NCBI RefSeq assembly: GCF_003151075.1
Contig: NZ_CP029482.1
Coordinates: forward strand, 1,984,001-2,048,000
Reading direction: 5' to 3'
From: Pseudomonas sp. 31-12
GTDB taxonomy: Bacteria; Pseudomonadota; Gammaproteobacteria; Pseudomonadales; Pseudomonadaceae
DNA length: 64,000 nucleotides
Shown: piece after piece, positions 36,878-46,565 of the stretch
How the letters are laid out: each line of letters opens with the position of its first letter
Position numbering within the stretch: the first letter of the stretch is position 1
Made by a program: the position numbers and the translations under genes
Notes under the pieces: generated by a model
What the model was told of the DNA's origin: nothing
What the model saw: the letters and a program-made list of their open reading frames with translations, nothing else
Database searches by the model: none

Positions 36878-37207
36878 TTAGTAATCATCCCCGCGTTCGG
36901 TAACATCCTTCTCGACCATCACTGCATCCGGATCATGCCCCGCCGGAAACTTGCCCTTCAGGTTCCACGCAAACGCAATAATCTCGGCAATCGTGCGATA
37001 CAACTCTTCCGGAATACTTTCCCCCAGTTCCATCCGCGCCAGCAGCTTCACCAGCTCGGCGTTTTCATAGATCGGCACTTCATAATCACGGGCAAGCTTC
37101 AGAATGGCTTCGGCCAGTGCTTCGTCACCTTTGGCCGTGAGGGTAGGGGCGTGGGTGCCGTCGTATTTGAGGGCGATGGCCTGGCGTGGGGGGTTGGGGT
37201 TTCTCAT
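36878..37207 (-). CDS. Stand-alone FlhB C-terminal domain protein (FlhX-like)
   Basis: 109-residue protein matching only the post-cleavage cytoplasmic part of FlhB. NPNPPRQAIALKYDG corresponds to FlhB NPTHYAVALKYDP, and AEIIAFAWNLKGK to AQVLAYVYQIRQY. No membrane segments are present. In place of the autocleavage NPTH the sequence begins NPNPPRQ at the N-terminus. In other bacteria such solitary domains (FlhX in Campylobacter and Helicobacter) can substitute for cleaved FlhB. It overlaps the upstream fliK-like gene by four bases, so the two form one unit. Not an FlhB remnant by appearance, since the reading frame and motifs are intact. Confidence 0.88.
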   Translation of the reverse strand: MRNPNPPRQAIALKYDGTHAPTLTAKGDEALAEAILKLARDYEVPIYENAELVKLLARMELGESIPEELYRTIAEIIAFAWNLKGKFPAGHDPDAVMVEKDVTERGDDY

Positions 37208-38778
37208 GCGGTTTCGTCGACCCAGCGTTGTTCGAGGCGGGTTTGCGGGCCTTGCGGCGGGGTGCCGAGGTGGCAGTCGAGATCACCGACGTTCAGCCCG
37301 GAATCCAGCAAGCGCTGGCGCAGCGCGGCCAGATTGCTTTCGATCAGGCTGGCGGTGTACGGCCGTTCGGCCCACAGCTGGCTGGACAGGCTGCCCTTGA
37401 TCAGCTGCGCCTGAATCTGCAACGGGCCCAGCGGTTCCATGTCGAACGCCAGGTCCACGCGCCACAGTTGTTGCTTCGGCTCGCGTTCGTCCCGACGTTC
37501 GTGCGGCAGTTCTTTCTCCGGCGCTTCTTCGCGCTGGAACTTGACTTGCAACGGCACGATGTCCTGCAAATTGCGCATGGGGATTTCCAGCTGCCACGTG
37601 CTGAGCAGTCGACCATCGTCAGTGACGCCGGTCTGCTCAAGACTCGACAATTGATGGCTTTGCAGGCGCGAAACCGCCGCCGCAGCCAGACGCAGTAAAT
37701 GCTCCAGATCGTTTTCACCGTCCTGGCTTTGCAGCAGGCGTTCGGGCAGCGGGAAACTGGTCGGCAGCGGTTTGGCGCTGACCTGACCGAGCATGCCCAA
37801 TGCGCTGCGCACGAAACTCGGCATGGACTGGACCAGCGTGTTGGCCGCAATAATCGCGTTGAGATTGGTGTTGGCCGGCAATCCTGGTGTCAGTTGCGCG
37901 ATCAGCTTGAGCAGATCGCCTTTCATGTCCGGCGCCAGTGTCGGATTTTGCCCGGTCAGCAGTTTCGCTTCGAGGAACACGCCGCTATTGGCCAGCGCCT
38001 GGGCCAAACCTTTCGGGGTACTCAGTTGCTGAACGTCCGGCAACCCGGCCAGCAGTTTTTCCACGGCAACCCGCAGGTCGCTGGACGTCTGATCTGACGG
38101 TGGCAGGTTTTGCAGGACTTTGATCAAGCCATCCAGCGAGCCTTGGCGGCTCTGCTGACTGACCAATTGCTGGGTGACCGCCAACTGCTCCTGACGATTG
38201 CTCAGCGGCACGAATTTCAGGGTTTGCGTGTCCTGCACCAGGGCGCTCAACAACGTGCCGATGCGCAGCGGCGTCGGACTCTCGATGCTCAGCGTGCTGC
38301 CGCTCAGCGCAGTGTTCAGCAGGCTCACCATCGAACGAAACACCGTCGGCTGCCCCGACACCTGCGGCAGCACCTGCGAGGTCAGCACTTTGCCTTGCAG
38401 CAAGGTGCCGACCGGCAGCTGCGCGGTGTCGATGCGGGTGAGGGTGGCGACGCTGGACGCGATGGCCTGTTGCACCGTGATCGCCAGATTGCTGGCTGAC
38501 GGCTGGGTGATCGCCAGGCTCGTGCCTTGGGGCAGCGGCTGGGTGCTGGTGGCCTGGACCGTGGTCTGGCGGCCGCTCTCAAGGGTGACTTTGAGCAACA
38601 GTTGAAAGGTCTGATCCGCTTGCTTGAGCGACAGCACTTCGGCCTTGGCGGTTTGGCCGGGTGTGATCAGGCCCTCCATCGGCGTCAGCAGCTTGAGCAG
38701 ATCGCCACTCACCACCAGCGGCCGCGAAGTCGCGGGGGTGGTCTGCGGGAGCGGGAGGATGTTCATTTCGCCTGTCAT
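37204..38778 (-). CDS. Second FliK-like hook-length control protein
   Basis: 524-residue protein with a C-terminal Flg_hook domain of FliK type (LAFDMEPLGPLQIQAQL, SNLAALRQRLLDSGL) behind a long Gln/Leu/Thr-rich N-terminal region; no membrane segment or signal. The start is ATG at 38778; an in-frame ATG at 38766 with AGGCGA upstream is equally possible. The family motif LxPxxLGxxxI is recognisable. It is co-transcribed with the FlhB-like gene and divergent from ccmA. Similarity to the fliK at 15165-16541 is limited to the switch domain. Confidence 0.85.
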   Translation of the reverse strand: MTGEMNILPLPQTTPATSRPLVVSGDLLKLLTPMEGLITPGQTAKAEVLSLKQADQTFQLLLKVTLESGRQTTVQATSTQPLPQGTSLAITQPSASNLAITVQQAIASSVATLTRIDTAQLPVGTLLQGKVLTSQVLPQVSGQPTVFRSMVSLLNTALSGSTLSIESPTPLRIGTLLSALVQDTQTLKFVPLSNRQEQLAVTQQLVSQQSRQGSLDGLIKVLQNLPPSDQTSSDLRVAVEKLLAGLPDVQQLSTPKGLAQALANSGVFLEAKLLTGQNPTLAPDMKGDLLKLIAQLTPGLPANTNLNAIIAANTLVQSMPSFVRSALGMLGQVSAKPLPTSFPLPERLLQSQDGENDLEHLLRLAAAAVSRLQSHQLSSLEQTGVTDDGRLLSTWQLEIPMRNLQDIVPLQVKFQREEAPEKELPHERRDEREPKQQLWRVDLAFDMEPLGPLQIQAQLIKGSLSSQLWAERPYTASLIESNLAALRQRLLDSGLNVGDLDCHLGTPPQGPQTRLEQRWVDETA

Positions 38779-38829
38779 ACGCGGTCACAACCTGAGGAAA
38801 ATGCACTCTTTAGAGTAGGGCATGGCATG

Positions 38830-38835
38830 TATAAT
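38830..38835 (+). promoter_or_regulatory. Possible sigma-70 -10 element for the ccm operon
   Basis: TATAAT preceded by TG is a strong -10; the -35 at 16-18 bases upstream is poor (TCTTTA-like). It gives a leader of about 135 nt before ccmA. The reverse direction to the FliK-like gene has no equally good site. Confidence 0.4.
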
Positions 38836-38975
38836 GCCGCCCGTCTTTCGGGGAGTGGCGAAAACATTGCATTTGTTTGACGCAGCTCTCTAGAACAAGC
38901 CGCCAATGCATCTATGCTGCATCTCTTTAGCGGCCGCTCCGCCGCCGACTTGAACCGCAAAAGGCCCGTGATCTC

Positions 38976-39611
38976 TTGACCAGTCCTGTCCTGCAAACCG
39001 TTGCCCTCGCTTGTGAGCGAGACCTTCGGCTGCTCTTCGAAAATCTCGAATTGAGACTGGCCAGTGGCGAAATGGTGCAAATCAGCGGCCCCAACGGCAG
39101 TGGCAAGACCAGCCTGCTGCGTCTGTTATCCGGCTTGATGCAACCGACCGCCGGTGAAGTGCTGCTCAATGGCCAGCCGCTGAACGATCAGCGCCTGGAA
39201 CTGGCGCGCAACCTGTTGTGGATCGGCCATGCCGCCGGCATCAAGGACTTGCTGACGCCGGAGGAGAACCTGACCTGGCTCTGCGCCCTGCATCAACCGG
39301 CCCCCCACGAGGCGATCTGGCAAGCGCTGGCCGATGTCGGACTGCGCGGTTTCGAGGATGTTCCCTGTCACACGTTGTCTGCCGGGCAGAAGCGCCGCGT
39401 GGCGTTGGCACGGCTGTATCTGGACAGCCCGCCGCTGTGGATCCTCGACGAACCGTTCACCGCGCTCGACAAACAAGGCGTGGCGCAACTCGAAGAACAC
39501 CTGGCCGCCCACTGCGAGCGCGGCGGCATGGTGGTGCTGACCACTCACCACACGCTGAGCCGCATGCCGGCCAGCTATCGCGATATCGATCTGGGGAAAT
39601 GGGCCGTATGA
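38976..39611 (+). CDS. ccmA: Cytochrome c maturation ABC ATPase CcmA
   Basis: CcmA and CcmB with CcmC/D release holo-CcmE in the inner membrane. The 211-residue ABC protein has Walker [10 protein letters not shown], signature [14 protein letters not shown], and Walker [13 protein letters not shown]. It starts at TTG (38976); no ATG lies in a better place. Overlap with ccmB is four bases. Confidence 0.95.
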   Translation: MTSPVLQTVALACERDLRLLFENLELRLASGEMVQISGPNGSGKTSLLRLLSGLMQPTAGEVLLNGQPLNDQRLELARNLLWIGHAAGIKDLLTPEENLTWLCALHQPAPHEAIWQALADVGLRGFEDVPCHTLSAGQKRRVALARLYLDSPPLWILDEPFTALDKQGVAQLEEHLAAHCERGGMVVLTTHHTLSRMPASYRDIDLGKWAV

Positions 39612-40276
39612 GTGTTTTCGGTCTGTTGGTCGCCCGTGAGGCCCGTCTGTTGTTCCGCCGTCCTGCGGAATTGGCCAATCCGCTGGTATTTTTCGCGATC
39701 GTCGTTTCGCTGTTCCCTTTGGCGGTCGGACCCGAGTCTCAATTGTTGCAAACCTTGTCTCCGGGACTGGTCTGGGTGGCGGCCCTTTTATCGGTCCTGC
39801 TCTCGCTGGACGGGCTCTTTCGCAGTGATTTCGAAGACGGATCGCTTGAACAGTGGGTCCTTTCGTCGCACCCCCTGCCTCTTCTGGTTTTGGCCAAGGT
39901 ACTGGCACACTGGGCCTTCTCTGGCCTGGCACTGGTTTTGCTCGCTCCACTGCTGGCGTTGATGCTCGGTTTGCCAACCGCCTGTCTGCCGGTGTTGCTG
40001 CTTTCTTTATTGCTGGGTACACCGGTGCTGAGCCTGCTTGGTGCGGTGGGCGCAGCCCTGACGGTGGGATTGAAGCGTGGCGGTCTGTTGCTGGCGCTGC
40101 TGATTCTGCCGCTGTACATCCCGGTGTTGATTCTCGGCAGTGGTGCCTTGCAGGCAGCGTTGCAGGGCATGCCGACGACCGGTTATCTCTTGTGGCTTGG
40201 TAGCCTGACCGCCCTGGCGATAACTCTGACACCGTTTGCAATAGCTGCTGGCCTGAAGATCAGCGTCGGCGAATAA
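39608..40276 (+). CDS. ccmB: Heme exporter membrane protein CcmB
   Basis: Six-helix permease partner of CcmA. The 222-residue protein starts [18 protein letters not shown] and contains the family stretches [16 protein letters not shown] and [16 protein letters not shown]. The ATG overlaps the ccmA stop; the frame is open far upstream but only inside ccmA. Confidence 0.95.
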   Translation: MSVFGLLVAREARLLFRRPAELANPLVFFAIVVSLFPLAVGPESQLLQTLSPGLVWVAALLSVLLSLDGLFRSDFEDGSLEQWVLSSHPLPLLVLAKVLAHWAFSGLALVLLAPLLALMLGLPTACLPVLLLSLLLGTPVLSLLGAVGAALTVGLKRGGLLLALLILPLYIPVLILGSGALQAALQGMPTTGYLLWLGSLTALAITLTPFAIAAGLKISVGE

Positions 40277-40366
40277 TGAGGTCTGGTTAAATTTTGACCA
40301 CCTCTTTAATAAAAAAAGCAGACCCTTGACTCTTCATAGCGAAGAGCAACCGTGATGGAAACAGTA

Positions 40367-41122
40367 ATGAACTGGACCTGGTTTCATAAGCTCGGCTCGC
40401 CCAAATGGTTTTACGGCATCAGTGGCAAACTGCTGCCGTGGCTGAGCATCGCCGCGTTATTGCTGATCGGCATCGGTGTCGTTTGGGGCCTGGCTTTCGC
40501 GCCGCCCGACTACCAGCAAGGCAACAGCTTCCGCATCATCTATATCCACGTTCCCGCGGCCATGCTGGCGCAGTCCGTCTACGTGATGCTGGCGGTGTGC
40601 GGCATCGTCGGGCTGGTCTGGAAAATGAAACTGGCCGACGTCGCCCTACAATGCGCGGCGCCTATCGGTGCCTGGATGACCGCCGTGGCGCTGGTCACCG
40701 GCGCGATCTGGGGCAAACCGACCTGGGGCTCGTGGTGGGTCTGGGATGCGCGACTTACGTCCATGCTTATTCTGCTGTTTCTGTACTTCGGTCTCATTGC
40801 GCTGGGCAACGCGATCAGCAATCGTGACAGCGCGGCCAAGGCCTGCGCGGTCCTGGCGATTGTCGGCGTGATCAACATCCCGATCATCAAATACTCGGTG
40901 GAGTGGTGGAACACCCTGCACCAGGGCGCGACCTTCACCCTCACCGAAAAACCGGCGATGCCTGCCGAGATGTGGCTGCCACTGCTGCTGACGGTGCTGG
41001 GCTTCTACTGTTTCTTCGGCGCGGTGCTGTTGCTGCGCATGCGCCTTGAAGTGCTCAAGCGCGAAGCCCGGGCGAGCTGGGTGAAAGCGGAAGTGCAGAA
41101 TAGTCTGGAGGCCGTTCGATGA
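40367..41122 (+). CDS. ccmC: Heme-handling protein CcmC
   Basis: CcmC transfers heme to CcmE in the periplasm. The 251-residue protein has six membrane segments and the tryptophan-rich WWD motif [12 protein letters not shown] with its flanking His residues. I start at the ATG 40367 (GGAA upstream, [10 protein letters not shown]); GTG 40352 or ATG 40355 are alternatives. The preceding 90 bp contain a GAGG/CCTC inverted repeat. Confidence 0.95.
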   Translation: MNWTWFHKLGSPKWFYGISGKLLPWLSIAALLLIGIGVVWGLAFAPPDYQQGNSFRIIYIHVPAAMLAQSVYVMLAVCGIVGLVWKMKLADVALQCAAPIGAWMTAVALVTGAIWGKPTWGSWWVWDARLTSMLILLFLYFGLIALGNAISNRDSAAKACAVLAIVGVINIPIIKYSVEWWNTLHQGATFTLTEKPAMPAEMWLPLLLTVLGFYCFFGAVLLLRMRLEVLKREARASWVKAEVQNSLEAVR

Positions 41123-41295
41123 GTTTTGCTTCATTCGGCGACTTCCTCGCCATGGGCCATCACGCCCTGTATGTCTGGTCGGCCTATGGCATCTGCCTGG
41201 CGGTGCTGGTCCTCAACGTGGCGGCGCCGATCCTGGGCCGCAAGCGGTATCTGCAACAAGAGGCGCGTCGTCTGCGCCGGGAGAACGGCAAGTGA
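41119..41295 (+). CDS. ccmD: Small heme exporter protein CcmD
   Basis: 58-residue inner membrane protein needed to release holo-CcmE. One membrane segment ([20 protein letters not shown]) followed by a basic tail ([16 protein letters not shown]). The start overlaps the ccmC stop and the stop overlaps the GTG of ccmE. It is at the usual position and length of CcmD. Confidence 0.93.
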   Translation: MSFASFGDFLAMGHHALYVWSAYGICLAVLVLNVAAPILGRKRYLQQEARRLRRENGK

Positions 41296-41747
41296 ATCCG
41301 CTGCGCAAAAAGCGTCTTATCATCATTCTCGCGATCCTGGTGGGTGTCGGCGCAGCCGTCGGCCTGGCCCTGAGCGCCCTGCAGCAGAACATCAATCTGT
41401 TTTACACCCCGACCCAGATCGCCAACGGCGAAGCCCCGCAAGACACGCGCATTCGTGCCGGCGGCATGGTCGAGAAAGGTTCGCTGCAACGTTCCGGCGA
41501 CTCGCTGGACGTGAAATTCATCGTCACCGACTTCAACAAGTCCGTGACCATCAGCTACCGCGGCATCCTCCCGGACCTGTTCCGCGAAGGACAGGGCATC
41601 GTGGCGCTGGGCAAACTGAACGCCGACGGCGTGGTGGTGGCCGACGAAGTGCTGGCCAAGCACGATGAAAAGTACATGCCGCCGGAAGTGACCAAGGCTT
41701 TGAAAGACAGTGGTCAATCTGCTCCAACGCCCGCGAAGGAGGGTTGA
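41292..41747 (+). CDS. ccmE: Periplasmic heme chaperone CcmE
   Basis: CcmE binds heme covalently through a histidine and passes it to CcmF. The 151-residue protein has an N-terminal membrane anchor (about 8-29) and an OB-fold domain with heme-binding His124 in the HDEKY motif ([13 protein letters not shown]). Start GTG overlaps ccmD. Confidence 0.96.
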   Translation: MNPLRKKRLIIILAILVGVGAAVGLALSALQQNINLFYTPTQIANGEAPQDTRIRAGGMVEKGSLQRSGDSLDVKFIVTDFNKSVTISYRGILPDLFREGQGIVALGKLNADGVVVADEVLAKHDEKYMPPEVTKALKDSGQSAPTPAKEG

Positions 41748-41750
41748 TCG

Positions 41751-43739
41751 ATGACATCCGGACTGTTTATTCCTGAACTCGGCCACCTGGCCATGATCCT
41801 GGCGCTTTGCTTCGCGCTGGTTCAGGCCATCGTGCCGTTGCTCGGCGCCTGGCGTGGTGACCGTTTGTGGATGAGCCTCGCGCAGCCGGCCGCCTGGGGT
41901 CAGTTCACTTTCCTGGTGTTCGCCTTCGGTTGCCTGACCTACGCGTTCATGGCCGACGACTTCTCCGTCGCCTATGTGGCCAGCAACTCCAACAGCGCCT
42001 TGCCTTGGTACTACAAGTTCAGCGCGGTGTGGGGCGCTCACGAAGGTTCGCTGCTGCTGTGGGCCTTGATCCTCGGCGGCTGGACCTTTGCAGTGTCGGT
42101 GTTCTCCCGGCAGTTGCCGCAAGTGATGCTGGCCCGCGTGCTGGCCGTGATGGGCATGATCAGTACCGGTTTCCTGCTGTTCCTGATTCTTACTTCGAAC
42201 CCGTTCAAGCGCATCCTGCCGCAAGTGCCCAGCGATGGCGCGGACCTCAATCCGCTCCTGCAAGACATCGGCCTGATCGTTCACCCGCCGATGCTGTACA
42301 TGGGTTACGTCGGTTTCTCGGTGGCCTTCGCCTTCGCCATTGCGGCGCTGATGGGCGGTCGTCTTGATGCGGCGTGGGCGCGCTGGTCGCGTCCATGGAC
42401 CATCGTTGCCTGGGCCTTCCTCGGCATCGGCATCACGCTCGGTTCGTGGTGGGCCTACTACGAACTCGGCTGGGGCGGCTGGTGGTTCTGGGACCCGGTG
42501 GAAAACGCCTCGTTCATGCCTTGGCTGGTCGGTACGGCGCTCATTCACTCGTTGGCGGTCACGGAAAAACGTGGCGTGTTCAAGAGCTGGACCGTGTTGC
42601 TGGCCATCGCCGCATTCTCGTTGAGCTTGCTCGGGACCTTCCTCGTGCGTTCCGGCGTGTTGACCTCGGTTCACGCGTTTGCGTCCGATCCTGAGCGCGG
42701 CGTGTTCATTCTGATTTTCCTGCTGTTCGTGGTCGGCGGTTCGCTGACGCTGTTCGCCCTGCGCGCGCCGGTGGTGAAGAGCCACGTCGGTTTCAACCTG
42801 TGGTCCCGGGAAACCCTGCTGCTGGGCAACAACCTGGTGCTGGTGGTGGCGGCGTCGATGATTCTGCTGGGCACGTTGTACCCGCTGATTCTCGATGCGA
42901 TGACCGGCGCCAAGCTGTCGGTCGGCCCGCCGTACTTCAACGCGCTGTTCATTCCGTTGATGGCGTTGCTGATGATGGTGATGGCGGTCGGCATGCTGGT
43001 GCGCTGGAAAGACACCCCGGTCAAATGGCTGATGAGCATGCTCACGCCGGTGTTGCTTGGCAGTGCTGCGTTGGCCGTGGTGGCTGGCGTCGCTTACGGC
43101 GATTTCAACTGGGCGGTGATCGCCACGTTCATGCTCGCCGCGTGGGTGTTGCTGGCCGGTGTGCGCGACATCCTCGACAAGACCCGTCACAAAGGCCTGA
43201 TCAAAGGCCTGCCGACCTTGACCCGCAGCTACTGGGGCATGCAGATCGCGCACTTGGGCATCGCCGTGTGTGCCCTCGGTGTGGTGCTGTCGAGCCAGAA
43301 CAGTGCCGAGCGCGATTTGCGCCTGGCGCCGGGCGAGTCCATGGACCTGGCCGGTTATCACTTCGTGTTCGAAGGCGCCAAGCACTACGAAGGCCCGAAC
43401 TTCACCTCCGACAAGGGCACCGTGCGAGTGATCCGCGATGGCAAGGAAGTCAGCGTATTGCACCCGGAAAAACGCCTGTACACCGTGCAGAACTCGGTGA
43501 TGACCGAAGCCGGGATCGACGCCGGTTTCACCCGTGACATTTACGTCGCACTCGGCGAACCGCTGGGCGATGGCGCCTGGGCTGTGCGCGTGCACGTCAA
43601 ACCGTTCGTGCGCTGGATCTGGTTCGGCGGGCTGCTGACAGGTTTCGGCGGGTTGCTGGCGGCGATGGATCGCCGTTATCGGGTCAAGGTGAAAAGCCGT
43701 GTGCGTGAAGCACTGGGCATGACAGGAGCCACTGCATGA
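41751..43739 (+). CDS. ccmF: Cytochrome c heme lyase CcmF
   Basis: CcmF attaches heme to apocytochrome c CXXCH motifs. The 662-residue multi-pass membrane protein carries the WWD motif GWGGWWFWDPVENASFMPWL and about 14 hydrophobic segments. It overlaps ccmG by four bases. Confidence 0.97.
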   Translation: MTSGLFIPELGHLAMILALCFALVQAIVPLLGAWRGDRLWMSLAQPAAWGQFTFLVFAFGCLTYAFMADDFSVAYVASNSNSALPWYYKFSAVWGAHEGSLLLWALILGGWTFAVSVFSRQLPQVMLARVLAVMGMISTGFLLFLILTSNPFKRILPQVPSDGADLNPLLQDIGLIVHPPMLYMGYVGFSVAFAFAIAALMGGRLDAAWARWSRPWTIVAWAFLGIGITLGSWWAYYELGWGGWWFWDPVENASFMPWLVGTALIHSLAVTEKRGVFKSWTVLLAIAAFSLSLLGTFLVRSGVLTSVHAFASDPERGVFILIFLLFVVGGSLTLFALRAPVVKSHVGFNLWSRETLLLGNNLVLVVAASMILLGTLYPLILDAMTGAKLSVGPPYFNALFIPLMALLMMVMAVGMLVRWKDTPVKWLMSMLTPVLLGSAALAVVAGVAYGDFNWAVIATFMLAAWVLLAGVRDILDKTRHKGLIKGLPTLTRSYWGMQIAHLGIAVCALGVVLSSQNSAERDLRLAPGESMDLAGYHFVFEGAKHYEGPNFTSDKGTVRVIRDGKEVSVLHPEKRLYTVQNSVMTEAGIDAGFTRDIYVALGEPLGDGAWAVRVHVKPFVRWIWFGGLLTGFGGLLAAMDRRYRVKVKSRVREALGMTGATA

Positions 43740-44272
43740 GACGTTGGTTAATGCTGTTGCCACTGGCGATTTTTCTGGTGGTGGCTGTTTTCCTGTATCG
43801 CGGGTTGTACCTGGACCCGGCCGAGTTGCCTTCGGCGATGATCGGCAAGCCGTTCCCGGCGTTTTCCCTGCCGACCGTGGAAGGCGACAAGACCCTGACC
43901 AAGGCCGACATTCTCGGTAAACCGGCGCTGGTCAACGTCTGGGCCACTTGGTGCATCGCCTGCAAGGTCGAGCACCCGGTACTGAACAAACTGGCCCAGC
44001 AGGGCGTGACGATTTATGGCATCAACTACAAGGACGTCAACGCCGACGCGAAGAAGTGGCTGGTGGAATTCCACAACCCTTACCAGTTGGGCATCAGTGA
44101 TGCGGACGGTTCGCTGGGCTTGAACCTCGGCGTATACGGCGCCCCGGAAACCTTCTTCATCGACGCCAAGGGCATCATCCGCGACAAGTTCGTCGGGGTG
44201 ATCGACGAGCAGGTCTGGCGCGAAAAACTGGCGGCCCGGTATCAGGCGCTGGTCGACGAGGCCAAGCCATGA
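43736..44272 (+). CDS. ccmG: Thioredoxin-like thiol:disulfide oxidoreductase CcmG (DsbE)
   Basis: CcmG reduces apocytochrome thiols before heme ligation. The 178-residue protein has an N-terminal anchor (about 4-22) and a thioredoxin fold with the active site WCIAC (Cys73, Cys76). The family usually shows WCPSC or WCVSC-type sites, so this is an ordinary variant. Overlap with ccmH is four bases. Confidence 0.95.
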   Translation: MRRWLMLLPLAIFLVVAVFLYRGLYLDPAELPSAMIGKPFPAFSLPTVEGDKTLTKADILGKPALVNVWATWCIACKVEHPVLNKLAQQGVTIYGINYKDVNADAKKWLVEFHNPYQLGISDADGSLGLNLGVYGAPETFFIDAKGIIRDKFVGVIDEQVWREKLAARYQALVDEAKP

Positions 44273-44742
44273 AACGCTGGATAGCCGCTGTTGTACTGGG
44301 TTTGAGCATGGCCGGCGTCGCGCACGCGGCCATCGACACCTATGAGTTCGCCAAAGAAGGTGATCGCGAGCGTTTTCGCGAGCTGACCAAAGAGCTGCGT
44401 TGCCCCAAGTGCCAGAATCAGGACATCGCCGATTCCAACGCACCCATCGCCGCCGACCTGCGCAAAGAGATTTTCCGCATGTTGGGCGAAGGCAAGGACA
44501 ACCAGCAGATCATCGACTTCATGGTTGATCGCTACGGTGATTTCGTCCGCTACAAACCCGCTCTGAACGCCAAGACCGCCTTGCTCTGGTTCGGCCCTGC
44601 CGGCCTGTTGCTGGGCGGTTTTGTGATCATCGCCGTGATCGTCCGCCGTCGTCGCGTGCAACGCACGGACACCAAGGACGAGCTTTCTGCCGAGGAGCGT
44701 GAGCGCCTCGACCACCTGTTGGATAAAACCAAGAATGATTGA
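44269..44742 (+). CDS. ccmH: Cytochrome c thioreductase CcmH
   Basis: CcmH receives electrons from or works with CcmG to reduce apocytochrome. The 157-residue protein has a signal peptide (cleavage after AHA about residue 20), the active-site pair Cys45/Cys48 in LRCPKCQNQ, one C-terminal membrane segment (about 98-122), and a cytoplasmic tail. Overlaps ccmI. Confidence 0.95.
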   Translation: MKRWIAAVVLGLSMAGVAHAAIDTYEFAKEGDRERFRELTKELRCPKCQNQDIADSNAPIAADLRKEIFRMLGEGKDNQQIIDFMVDRYGDFVRYKPALNAKTALLWFGPAGLLLGGFVIIAVIVRRRRVQRTDTKDELSAEERERLDHLLDKTKND

Positions 44743-45937
44743 TTTCTGGCTCGCTGCAGGTCTGCTACTTCTGGTTGCCCTGAGTTTTCTGCTGATCCCC
44801 GTTTTGCGTGGCCGTCGTGCGCAGCTTGAAGAGGATCGTACTGCCCTGAACGTCGCGCTGTATCAGGAGCGCGTGGCTGAGTTGCAAACCGAACAGGAAG
44901 AGGGCGTGCTCAACGCTGCGCAACTGGAAACCGGTCGCGCCGAAGCGGCCCGTGAGTTGCTCGCCGACACCGAAGGCGTCGAGGCACCGCGCGTGGCGCG
45001 CCTGGGCAAACCGTTGCCCTTGCTGGCGGCGATTCTGGTGCCGGTCCTGGGGCTGGGCTTGTACCTGCATTACGGTGCCAGCGACAAGGTCGAACTGACT
45101 CGCGAATTCGCCCAGGCGCCGCAGTCGATGGAAGAGATGACCCAGCGTCTGGAACGCGCGGTCGCGGCGCAGCCGGATTCGGCTGAAGGCTTGTACTTCC
45201 TCGGTCGCACGTACATGGCTCAGGACCGTCCTGGCGACGCGGCGAAGATCTTCGAGCGCACGGTGAACCTGGCCGGTCGTCAGCCGGAGCTGCTCGGTCA
45301 ATGGGCCCAGGCCCAGTACTTCGCCGATGGCAAAAAGTGGTCGGACAAGATTCAGGCGCTGACTGACGAAGCGCTGAAAGCCGATCCGAAAGAAGTCACC
45401 AGCCTTGGCTTGCTGGGTATCGCGGCGTTTGAAAGCCAGCGGTATCAGGACGCCATCGACTACTGGAATCGCCTGTTGGCGCAACTGCCGCCGGAGGACA
45501 GTTCCCGTGCCGCGCTGCAAGGCGGGATCACCCGGGCCACCGAGAAACTCGAAGCCAGCGGCGGCAAAGTCGCCCAGGCCCCAGTGGCCAAAGCGGCAGC
45601 GAAACTTAAAGTCACTGTCGATCTGGCGCCTGAGCTCAAAGCCAAGGTCCAGCCTGGCGACAGCGTGTTCATTTTTGCCCGCGCCACCTCGGGTCCACCG
45701 GCCCCGCTGGCTGCCAAGCGTCTGACCGTGGCCGACTTGCCGGCCACCGTCGAACTGGGCGATGCCGACGCAATGATGCCGCAGTTGAAACTGTCGAACT
45801 TCCCTGAAGTCCAACTGGTTGCGCGCATCTCACGCGCCGGCCAACCGACTGCCGGCGAATGGATCGGTCGCAGCCAGCCCCTGGCCAGCAGCACCACTGC
45901 GGCGCAAAAACTGACTATCGACAGCCCGGACAAATAA
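44735..45937 (+). CDS. ccmI: Cytochrome c biogenesis factor CcmI (CycH)
   Basis: CcmI holds apocytochrome c C-termini in the periplasm for CcmF/H. The 400-residue protein has two N-terminal membrane segments (about 3-22 and 88-107), TPR repeats (about 125-265, [20 protein letters not shown]) and a C-terminal periplasmic domain ([20 protein letters not shown]). The ATG at 44735 overlaps the ccmH end by eight bases. It closes the ccm operon. Confidence 0.94.
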   Translation: MIDFWLAAGLLLLVALSFLLIPVLRGRRAQLEEDRTALNVALYQERVAELQTEQEEGVLNAAQLETGRAEAARELLADTEGVEAPRVARLGKPLPLLAAILVPVLGLGLYLHYGASDKVELTREFAQAPQSMEEMTQRLERAVAAQPDSAEGLYFLGRTYMAQDRPGDAAKIFERTVNLAGRQPELLGQWAQAQYFADGKKWSDKIQALTDEALKADPKEVTSLGLLGIAAFESQRYQDAIDYWNRLLAQLPPEDSSRAALQGGITRATEKLEASGGKVAQAPVAKAAAKLKVTVDLAPELKAKVQPGDSVFIFARATSGPPAPLAAKRLTVADLPATVELGDADAMMPQLKLSNFPEVQLVARISRAGQPTAGEWIGRSQPLASSTTAAQKLTIDSPDK

Positions 45938-45968
45938 CAGCCCGGGATAATTAACAGGAAGCACCGCC

Positions 45969-46376
45969 ATGACCGCCATCGCTCGTATCACCCTGCTCAG
46001 TCTGGTTTTGGGGTTAAGCGCTTGTGCGGTCCAACGGCCCCCTGAGCAGCCAACCCCGCCACCGATCCCGCCATCGCAGCCCAGCACCAAACCGGCACCC
46101 TCGACGGCCCCGAGCAAACCGACCACCCCGGCCAAACCTGCCAAGCCGCTGCCACGCACTTCCGCGAGCTTTGCGCCACCACCGGGCGGCAACAGCCATT
46201 GGGATGCCAAGCTTGGCGTTTACGTGCTGGATGATCAGCCCAATACCTTCTACCGCCAGCGCACCTACTACCGCTGGAACAACGGCTGGAGCCGGTCGAT
46301 CAGCCCGAACGGGCCATGGGAAGAGACCAATATCCATGGCGTGCCGGGTGGGTTGGGGCGGCAGTTCGGGGAGTAA
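45969..46376 (+). CDS. Proline-rich putative lipoprotein
   Basis: 135-residue protein with a lipobox-like LSAC (LVLGLSACAVQ), then a Pro/Ser/Thr-rich linker (about 20-70) and a C-terminal domain with YVLDDQPNTFYRQRTYYRW. Ribosome site CAGGAAGC. It follows ccmI by 31 bases and may belong to the same transcript. No function recognised. Confidence 0.72.
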   Translation: MTAIARITLLSLVLGLSACAVQRPPEQPTPPPIPPSQPSTKPAPSTAPSKPTTPAKPAKPLPRTSASFAPPPGGNSHWDAKLGVYVLDDQPNTFYRQRTYYRWNNGWSRSISPNGPWEETNIHGVPGGLGRQFGE

Positions 46377-46390
46377 CTATCTGCACAGAA

Positions 46391-46418
46391 CAAGGCGACC
46401 TTCGGGGTCGCCTTTTTT
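46391..46418. terminator. Rho-independent terminator
   Basis: AAGGCGACC-TTCGG-GGTCGCCTT followed by a T run, just after the putative lipoprotein gene and ahead of the minus-strand SDR gene; its mirror also has a short A/T tract, so it could act in both directions. Confidence 0.85.
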
Positions 46419-46459
46419 GTGCGCGCAGGAAATCGATTCTGGTTTCAACCCAACTCCCT

Positions 46460-46548
46460 GTGGGAGCGAGCCTGCTCGCGATGATGGCGGCACATCCAAC
46501 ATTAATGTGACTTACAGTCCGCCATCGCTAGCAGGCTAGCTCCCACAG
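46460..46548. repeat. Mixed-arm REP pair (CGAG/CTAG types)
   Basis: Left arm CGAGCCTGCTCG, right arm in reverse orientation CTAGCAGGCTAG. The two arms are from different REP subtypes. Confidence 0.85.
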
Positions 46549-46565
46549 GGGATTTGTGTTGTTGG

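Noticed and set aside
40277..40366. Attenuator or terminator between ccmB and ccmC
   Set aside because: GAGGT/ACCTC repeat is short with mismatches and only a short T run; the operon most likely continues through it.
41184..43763. 859-codon open frame on the minus strand across ccmE/ccmF
   Set aside because: It is an antisense frame kept open by the GC-rich codon pattern of ccmF; its product is His/Gln/Arg-rich, low complexity and unlike any family.
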